From AM-2324 sp042091035 (GTDB lineage Bacteria > Bacteroidota > Bacteroidia > Chitinophagales > Saprospiraceae): a DNA stretch of 20,271 bases. The notes under the pieces were generated by a model that saw only the letters and a list, made by a program, of their open reading frames with translations, was not told the DNA's origin and ran no database searches. The position numbers and the translations under genes were made by a program. The stretch spans positions 1 to 20,271 of the forward strand of contig JBELIG010000040.1 of assembly GCA_042091035.1 (NCBI GenBank). The letters are read 5' to 3'. Of this stretch, positions 14,907-20,271 are shown piece after piece; position 1 is the first letter of the stretch; every line of letters starts with the position of its first letter.

Positions 14907-17111
14907 ATGGAAATGAATAAGACATCCTTTTTATTTGGTCTAATATTGTGCTTAAATACTATTGTTTCGGGACAAACACAGAAACGGCAAGCACATATTT
15001 ATCCAGCAACTGATAAGGTAGTAATTGATGGTGATCTGTCGGATGGAGAATGGAGAGAAGAAAATGGAGCGACTGACTTTTGGCAATATTTTCCCTCGGA
15101 TTCAAGTAATGCAAAATTTGATACTGAGATTTATTTTCAGTACGATGATGAAAATCTATATGTTGGAATTCGCTGCTATTCTGAAGGTGATAAGTACGTT
15201 TTAAATTCCTTGAAAAGAGATTACAGGGCTTGGAGTAATGATAATTTAACACTTGTATTTGATACGTTCAAAGATGGAACAAATGCTTTTGTTTTTGGAA
15301 TAACGCCTTATGGTGTTCGTCGGGAAGCACTGATCTCAGGCGGTGGAAATGAGCGAGATGATTTTTCCTCATCTTGGGACAATAAATGGTATGGAGAATC
15401 AAAAATGGGAGCAGGGTTTTGGACTGCTGAATTGTTGATTCCTTTCAAATCTATTCGCTTTGATCAAGACACGAAAGTTTGGGGTTTTAATTCGTATCGT
15501 TTTGACTTGCAGAATAATGAGCGTTCTACTTGGGTTCAAATTCCACAAAACCAGATGATAATGAATCTTGGTTTTACAGGGGATTTGATTTGGAAAGGAG
15601 AGGTGCCTTCAAGCAAAAGAAACATATCAATCATACCATACATAACTGGAACAACCAATAAGGTTGTTGAAGATGGAACAACAAATAGAGATCGCTTTGG
15701 AGGTTTTGGTGGTGATGCCAAGATTGGACTAGGGTCAGGTCTCAACCTTGACCTTACAATTAATCCTGACTTTTCTCAGGTAGAGGTCGATGAACAGGTA
15801 ACTGATTTGAATCGCTTTGAGATTTTCTTTCCAGAGCGACGACAATTCTTCCTAGAAAATGCAGATTTATTTGGAGGTTTTGGTTTCGGAGTATTGAATC
15901 CTTTTTTCTCAAGAAGGATCGGGGTAGCAAAAGACACGATTGATGGAGCTTCCTATTCGAATCCTATTTTATTTGGTGCTAGACTAAGTGGTAAACTAAA
16001 TGAGGATACTCGTCTGGGTTTACTTACTATTCAGACAGCAGCTGATGAAGAATTCGGTTTGCCTTCCTATAATTATTCAGTAGCCACCGTGCAAAAGAAA
16101 GTGTTTAGTAGATCAAACTTGGGCTTCATTGTTGTGAATAAGGAACATTTTGATGACCGAGCAGATGCTAGTCATTACACCAAATACAATCGAGTAGTTG
16201 GCTCAGATTTTAATCTTTTCTCAGCTGATAATCGATGGAGTGGTAAGTTATTCTATCATCATTCTTTTTCTGATAGTAACGAACGAGGCGGAGGTCAGCA
16301 TGGCGCAGATATTAGCTACACCCGTGATCGATACAAGTTCAATTGGAATCATCAAATGGTTGATGATGAGTTTGATGCTGAGGTAGGTTTTATTATTCGT
16401 AAAGATGCCTTCCGGTTAAATCCAAGTGCTACTTTATTTATATTTCCAGAGTCGGAGAAAATTAACAGAATTGACTTGAATATTGGTTACGAACAGGTTA
16501 TTCAGCCTGGGGGTAAGCTTTTAGATCGAAACCTCAATTTCAAAATAGAAAATCGATATTTGAGTACCGCCAATCTCGAATTAGAGGCAAATTTGGATTA
16601 TGTATTGCTTACTGGTGATTTTGATCCTACTGGAGTAGATGAGATTTCTCTTTTAGAAGGAGAGGAGTTCAGGAATGCACAATTAGAGTTGGCATACCGC
16701 TCAAATAATAATAAGGACTTTACATATGGTGCAAGATTGATAGGAGGGAAATTCTTTGGAGGCAACCGATATGGTTTCAGAACTAATTTTGGTTATCGCT
16801 TAGGAGTGCTGGGTGCTTTATCCTTAACAGCGAGTTACAATTACTTAGATAGAGAAGCTCCTTATTCCTCTGCGAGCCTATTCCTTTTAGGACCTAAGTT
16901 TGATATTACATTTACGAAGAAACTATTTTGGACGACCTTCTTGCAGTATAATAATCAATCAGATAATTTTAACATTAACTCTAGATTGCAATGGCGATTT
17001 CTGCCAGCATCAGATATGTTCCTCGTTTATACAGATAATTATTATTCGGATTTTTCAGCAAATAAGAATAGAGCTCTAGTGGTTAAGGTGAGCTATTGGT
17101 TAAACCTTTAA
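14907..17111 (+). CDS. CBM9-like / DUF5916 outer-membrane beta-barrel protein
   Basis: A 734-residue protein. A signal peptide (about residues 1-22) ends near VSGQTQ. A CBM9-like beta-sandwich follows (about 30-220), starting at the conserved VIDGDLSDGEW and containing FDTFKDGTNAFVFGITPYG. The large C-terminal region fits DUF5916. Its hallmark runs from NPDFSQVEVDEQ (near 285) to FFPERRQFFLENADLF (307-322). Alternating polar/hydrophobic strands then continue to the end, consistent with an outer-membrane barrel. The chain ends VVKVSYWLNL, resembling a terminal barrel strand, although the last residue is leucine and not an aromatic. The function of this family is unknown; the CBM9-like part suggests sugar binding, but that is inference. 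Either of two in-frame ATGs (14907, 14913) could start it. It is transcribed alone. Confidence 0.9.
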   Translation: MEMNKTSFLFGLILCLNTIVSGQTQKRQAHIYPATDKVVIDGDLSDGEWREENGATDFWQYFPSDSSNAKFDTEIYFQYDDENLYVGIRCYSEGDKYVLNSLKRDYRAWSNDNLTLVFDTFKDGTNAFVFGITPYGVRREALISGGGNERDDFSSSWDNKWYGESKMGAGFWTAELLIPFKSIRFDQDTKVWGFNSYRFDLQNNERSTWVQIPQNQMIMNLGFTGDLIWKGEVPSSKRNISIIPYITGTTNKVVEDGTTNRDRFGGFGGDAKIGLGSGLNLDLTINPDFSQVEVDEQVTDLNRFEIFFPERRQFFLENADLFGGFGFGVLNPFFSRRIGVAKDTIDGASYSNPILFGARLSGKLNEDTRLGLLTIQTAADEEFGLPSYNYSVATVQKKVFSRSNLGFIVVNKEHFDDRADASHYTKYNRVVGSDFNLFSADNRWSGKLFYHHSFSDSNERGGGQHGADISYTRDRYKFNWNHQMVDDEFDAEVGFIIRKDAFRLNPSATLFIFPESEKINRIDLNIGYEQVIQPGGKLLDRNLNFKIENRYLSTANLELEANLDYVLLTGDFDPTGVDEISLLEGEEFRNAQLELAYRSNNNKDFTYGARLIGGKFFGGNRYGFRTNFGYRLGVLGALSLTASYNYLDREAPYSSASLFLLGPKFDITFTKKLFWTTFLQYNNQSDNFNINSRLQWRFLPASDMFLVYTDNYYSDFSANKNRALVVKVSYWLNL

Positions 17112-17122
17112 AAAAGGAAGTC

Positions 17123-17142
17123 GAGGTGTCAAATGACACCTC
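17123..17142. terminator. Hairpin between the DUF5916 and lytic transglycosylase genes
   Basis: GAGGTGTC (17123-17130) pairs perfectly with GACACCTC (17135-17142) around AAAT. Read on the minus strand it is followed after a few bases by six Ts, so it probably terminates the transglycosylase transcript. On the plus strand there is no T-run, so termination of the DUF5916 gene is less certain. Confidence 0.65.
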
Positions 17143-17166
17143 AACTACACCAATAAAATATACTAA

Positions 17167-18321
17167 CTACGCTCTTTTGCCATTTGGAATGGCTATATCT
17201 TTGTTCAAAATCACGAGAATTTTTTGACCCGGATAGGCAAAATTCAATCGCATCTTGTTCCATTTTTTTATTGATTGTACACTGATTTTCAGTCTTTTCG
17301 CAAGATCATGTAAATCTTCGGTATCAGACAAGGTCAAGTACATCATTATTTCGTCACCTTTTAGCAAAGGTTCAATATCTGACACTAAATAGTTCAAATC
17401 TGTCTTAATTGAATGATCCTCAGACCACTTCAGGTAATCTGAAAGCCTAATCATAGCCAGTTTAGGAAGTACCAAATACGAACCAACAGAAGTTCTTGGA
17501 ATGTACCCCTTAACGTAGGATGGATTAAGTTTAATGATCGTAGACATTGGAACTCCAGAAATCTTTGCCAACTTACTTAGGCTAACTGTATTAAAAACAC
17601 GGATAGCAGAAGTGAATTGTAAGTCATAGTCTAAGGCTTTGGGCTTTATGTTGTGGAAGAGATAAAATTCCGCCATATAGCTTGCCGCTATGAATTTGGG
17701 GATGTAATTTTTTGTTTGTCCAGGCAAATAATTCTGTACAGACCAAAAGTCTCCACAAGCTCCTGTATTTCGAATGGCTTTGTTTACAACTCCAGGGCCA
17801 CAATTATATGCTGCAAGTACTAAACTCCAGTCTTCGTACCTATCGTATAAGCGCTTTAGGAATTTAACAGCTGCCTCTGTTGATTTGTATGGATCCATGC
17901 GTTCATCAATCTCATCATTAACGATAAGCCCATTTTCGCGTGCAGTTGCAGGTATTAATTGCCAAAGCCCCTTAGCACCCGCCTCAGAAAATTCTGTTGG
18001 ATTCATCCTAGATTCGACAATAGGAAGGTATTTGAGAATATCAGGCATATCATTCAATGCCAAATAATGCTCAAAAATAGGAAAGTACATTTGAGAACGC
18101 TTAAGAATGTAAGCGGATTGCTTTTGCCCGTAAACAAGATAATCCTTTAGATGCTTTTCAACCCTAAAATTATATTGGACTCCGAAAGGCAAATCCATGT
18201 CTTCGATCCGATCTTGGATCGCTTCCATGTCGAAAGCGCTTTTTGAGTTGTGTGAGTGGGTACTATAGCCAAAAGATAAATTTGTAGCTAAAAGTAAACC
18301 CATAGTCCATGAGAACTTCAT
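17167..18321 (-). CDS. MltD-like lytic transglycosylase with C-terminal LysM domain
   Basis: A 384-residue periplasmic enzyme that cleaves peptidoglycan glycan strands with 1,6-anhydro ring formation. A signal peptide (about 1-18) without a clear lipobox cysteine precedes the SLT domain (about 85-215). The catalytic glutamate is E103 in LPIVESRMNP. It is followed by the family motifs GAKGLWQLIPATA (115-127) and AAYNCGPG (170-177), and by NYIPKFIAA further on. One LysM module is clear at the C-terminus (about 330-376, with LAKRLKISVQSIKKWN and YPGQKILV). A degenerate LysM-like stretch (about 235-280) precedes it. E. coli MltD has a lipid anchor, which appears absent here. The ATG at 18319-18321 is used. 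Confidence 0.93.
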   Translation of the reverse strand: MKFSWTMGLLLATNLSFGYSTHSHNSKSAFDMEAIQDRIEDMDLPFGVQYNFRVEKHLKDYLVYGQKQSAYILKRSQMYFPIFEHYLALNDMPDILKYLPIVESRMNPTEFSEAGAKGLWQLIPATARENGLIVNDEIDERMDPYKSTEAAVKFLKRLYDRYEDWSLVLAAYNCGPGVVNKAIRNTGACGDFWSVQNYLPGQTKNYIPKFIAASYMAEFYLFHNIKPKALDYDLQFTSAIRVFNTVSLSKLAKISGVPMSTIIKLNPSYVKGYIPRTSVGSYLVLPKLAMIRLSDYLKWSEDHSIKTDLNYLVSDIEPLLKGDEIMMYLTLSDTEDLHDLAKRLKISVQSIKKWNKMRLNFAYPGQKILVILNKDIAIPNGKRA

Positions 18322-18811
18322 ATAATTTGTTTTTGGTCAACATATTCTATTTAGATTTTCTGCTTGATTGTCAATCTTTTGAAGAATATATAACCACTGT
18401 TTTTAGATAACGTTCTGGGTAAATTCTATGCGAAAGTAAACCTGTTTTTTGTCTCATTCAAGCACAGGCTAAAAGGCCTAATATTTGAACGAAATAAAAA
18501 TATGTTATCTTACTAAATCTATTAATTTTTTAGTGTCTGAGTGGTTGTTCTAAGTATAAGATTCTGTACAACAGTGTATTTGGGAGGTCGTTAAAATTAT
18601 GTTAACTATCTTTTGAAAATGTCTGCTGGCTGTCTTTTGGCGACTATTTCCTTTTTTCCTATTGTATTTTAGGCACACACATTTAAATCATATGTATACA
18701 CTTAATTAAACATACTTTATAGTAATGAAAGTTCATTTCACTATTTTTGTACTCAGTACAGATTTAGAAATAGAGCGAATTAATTGTCTTTAATCTCATT
18801 TTTGCTAACAA
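18322..18811. other. 490-base gene-free region between divergent genes
   Basis: This is the longest stretch without a gene in the window. It is AT-rich and holds the upstream regions of two divergent genes. I see no credible coding frame, tRNA, riboswitch or repeat array in it. The one structured element is the palindrome and promoter-like box at 18742-18760, annotated separately. No convincing promoter was found for the minus-strand transglycosylase. Confidence 0.6.
18742..18760 (+). promoter_or_regulatory. TAnnTTTG box overlapping a 13-bp palindrome, upstream of the sensor gene
   Basis: TATTTTTG (18742-18749) matches the -7 box perfectly. It runs directly into the palindrome TGTACT-C-AGTACA (18748-18760), which would cover the predicted transcription start near 18755. 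No good -33 TTTG is found at the right distance, which would fit a promoter needing an activator or one blocked by a repressor. The leader to the ATG at 18812 would be about 55 bases. Confidence 0.45.
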
Positions 18812-20271
18812 ATGAAGAACTACATCTACAGCCTTTTATGCCTAATCTTGGTATTGTTTAATCTGACCTTGAGCGGCACAGATTTGAATACTTATGGTTT
18901 TGACATGGGTTTATCCCATAGAAATGTATTGCATATAAATCAGGATGAGTCTGGCTTTCTGTGGCTTGGAACAATAAATGGCTTGAATCGTTTTGACGGC
19001 TATACTTTCCGAAAGTTTAGCCTGGAGGATAGTAAAAATAATTATGATTCTCATGCAGTATATGAAATCAATTTTGATGATTCCAATAATTTGATTTTAA
19101 GTCTAACCAATAGACTGATCAAGATGCACCCCTCAGGAGAAATACTGAAAGTTGTCGATTTTGGAAAGGCAGATTTTCAGAGAGGCTCAGAGCGTCAGAT
19201 TAGAAATTTAATTCAAACGGAGCATGGTTGGTGGGGCGTCCTAAAAGATGCTTCTGATTTTTCCTTTAGCTTGGTAGAATTAAATGAAGATCTTGAAATT
19301 AAATTTCAATGGGATTTAGGATTAGTGAATGATGTTGAGTTAATAGAGAAACAAGAGGAGCATCTATACTTTTATCAGAATCATCAGGATTTAAAAAGTT
19401 TTAATGTAGTAGATCATACCATGGCATATCCAATAGAATTGCCTGTTCATACCTCGTTTTCTTATGCTGGAGAACCGGTATTTATTGATAATGCAGGATT
19501 ACAAGACTTAAGGGGTAAGGTTCTAGAAACTATTTCAGCAGATATACTTTTTAAATTGGATCATGCGGATGAGCTTCATGTTGTTGCACAGGAAGGAAAA
19601 AGGTTAATATTTTGCACAGATCGTGAGTTGTTTGCCTTGGATCTATTGGATGGTAGTATTGAATACCTTTCTGATAAGATTAATGATAACATAGGTCATG
19701 AAGTTATTTTTCATGATTTATTTATTGACAATACTGGCTTGTTATGGGTCTCAAGTAATTTTGGAGCTGTTTCAATTCATTTCGATAGTCAGGATTTTGA
19801 GATACTCATGTCGGGAGGTGATATCTTGTGTTCTAGTGATTATTGTAGTATGCGTGGTATAACTCAAGATTCAGTTGGTACGATTTATTGTTCGTTTTAC
19901 AATTCAATTTGTGCATTTGATTGTAAAACGAATAAGAGACAAGATCTAGGTTTTCAGATAAAGGACAATCCCTATGCACTCTTGTGGCACGATGGAAAAC
20001 TTTTTAGTGGCTCTGGGCTTGTTGTTGATCTTTCTTCCAATGCGCTTATCCGTGATCTAGAGCTTGAGGAGGAGGGTGTTCTCGCACTATTTGCAAAGGA
20101 CTCTTTGTACTTATTTAATGGGGGTTCGGTATTTAAGTGGGAGCAAGATAGAAGTCAATATAGGAAGCTTTCAACTTTTGATGAGATTGAGTTTACCTAC
20201 GCTATTGCGGATTATTCTAGTCAAATAATCTATTTAGGTACAAAGTCAAAGGGTATTTGGATATTTGATCC
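18812..20271 (+). CDS. Beta-propeller (Reg_prop) sensor/regulator, N-terminal part, cut by window end
   Basis: An open frame from the ATG at 18812-18814 continues for 486 codons to the window edge with no stop. It starts with a signal peptide (about residues 1-22, MKNYIYSLL onward). Repeats typical of the two-component-regulator propeller follow. The first is about residues 39-69, including FLWLGTINGLNRFDGY. Later ones include DNTGLLWVSSNFGAVSI (about 307-323), a weaker one near 349-370, and IIYLGTKSKGIWIFD at the very end. Such proteins have one or two seven-bladed propellers and a Y_Y_Y domain in the periplasm, then a membrane helix and a cytoplasmic output. That output may be a histidine kinase, a hybrid kinase with an AraC-type DNA-binding domain, or a LuxR-type domain; it lies outside the window. 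The ligand is unknown. Confidence 0.88.
   Translation, partial: MKNYIYSLLCLILVLFNLTLSGTDLNTYGFDMGLSHRNVLHINQDESGFLWLGTINGLNRFDGYTFRKFSLEDSKNNYDSHAVYEINFDDSNNLILSLTNRLIKMHPSGEILKVVDFGKADFQRGSERQIRNLIQTEHGWWGVLKDASDFSFSLVELNEDLEIKFQWDLGLVNDVELIEKQEEHLYFYQNHQDLKSFNVVDHTMAYPIELPVHTSFSYAGEPVFIDNAGLQDLRGKVLETISADILFKLDHADELHVVAQEGKRLIFCTDRELFALDLLDGSIEYLSDKINDNIGHEVIFHDLFIDNTGLLWVSSNFGAVSIHFDSQDFEILMSGGDILCSSDYCSMRGITQDSVGTIYCSFYNSICAFDCKTNKRQDLGFQIKDNPYALLWHDGKLFSGSGLVVDLSSNALIRDLELEEEGVLALFAKDSLYLFNGGSVFKWEQDRSQYRKLSTFDEIEFTYAIADYSSQIIYLGTKSKGIWIFD

Noticed and set aside
18322..18811. Search for tRNA, riboswitch, small RNA or attachment site in the long gene-free gap
   Set aside because: No cloverleaf arms, no conserved riboswitch core and no duplicated ends were seen. 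Only the palindrome at 18748-18760 stood out.
1..20271. Search for CRISPR arrays, insertion sequences, phage genes or defence systems
   Set aside because: No regularly spaced repeats, transposase or integrase motifs, or defence-like proteins were found on either strand.

Overview
The window looks like chromosomal DNA from a member of the Bacteroidota. The evidence is AT-rich intergenic DNA, several candidate promoters of the phylum's TTTG / TAnnTTTG type, almost no Shine-Dalgarno sequences, a transketolase split into two genes, a DUF5916-type outer-membrane barrel, lipoproteins with Bacteroidota-like lipoboxes, and a Reg_prop beta-propeller sensor. I cannot fix the genus; a Saprospiria- or Cytophagia-like marine bacterium is only a guess. 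I see no insertion sequence, prophage, CRISPR array, tRNA or rRNA. Most of the window is ordinary core-genome housekeeping.

Layout. 1-2425: a membrane-anchored M23 peptidase, a small HAD-type phosphatase-like protein, and a convergent TIGR01777/SDR39U1 epimerase-like protein. 2634-6984: a tight three-gene unit for an oligopeptide-type ABC importer (lipoprotein binding protein plus two permeases, no ATPase in the window). Both permeases carry large extra segments compared with the classical DppB/DppC proteins. 6981-7655: a tiny lipoprotein on the minus strand, then an HU-family DNA-binding protein with its own promoter and terminator. 7776-10754: the two transketolase halves and a PLP-dependent trans-sulfuration enzyme as one apparent operon. 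10761-12535 (minus strand): an M17 leucyl aminopeptidase followed by acylphosphatase. 12804-13346: a methionine-rich lipoprotein of unknown function. 13410-14766 (minus strand): lgt overlapping mog. 14907-17111: a CBM9-like/DUF5916 outer-membrane barrel. 17167-18321 (minus strand): a MltD-like lytic transglycosylase with a LysM domain. 18322-18811: a 490-base gene-free stretch with a palindrome on a promoter-like box. 18812 to the window end: the N-terminal part of a beta-propeller sensor/regulator.

How the genes fit together. Much of the window concerns the cell envelope: M23 peptidase and lytic transglycosylase act on peptidoglycan, Lgt lipidates the three lipoproteins encoded here, and the DUF5916 barrel sits in the outer membrane. 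The ABC importer and the leucyl aminopeptidase could together take up and digest peptides, but that link is inferred from function and not from co-transcription. Transketolase and the trans-sulfuration enzyme are joined by a 3-base gap. The least explained items are the permease insertions, the methionine-rich lipoprotein, the small LFPK lipoprotein and the palindrome upstream of the sensor gene. I found no clear new multi-gene system.
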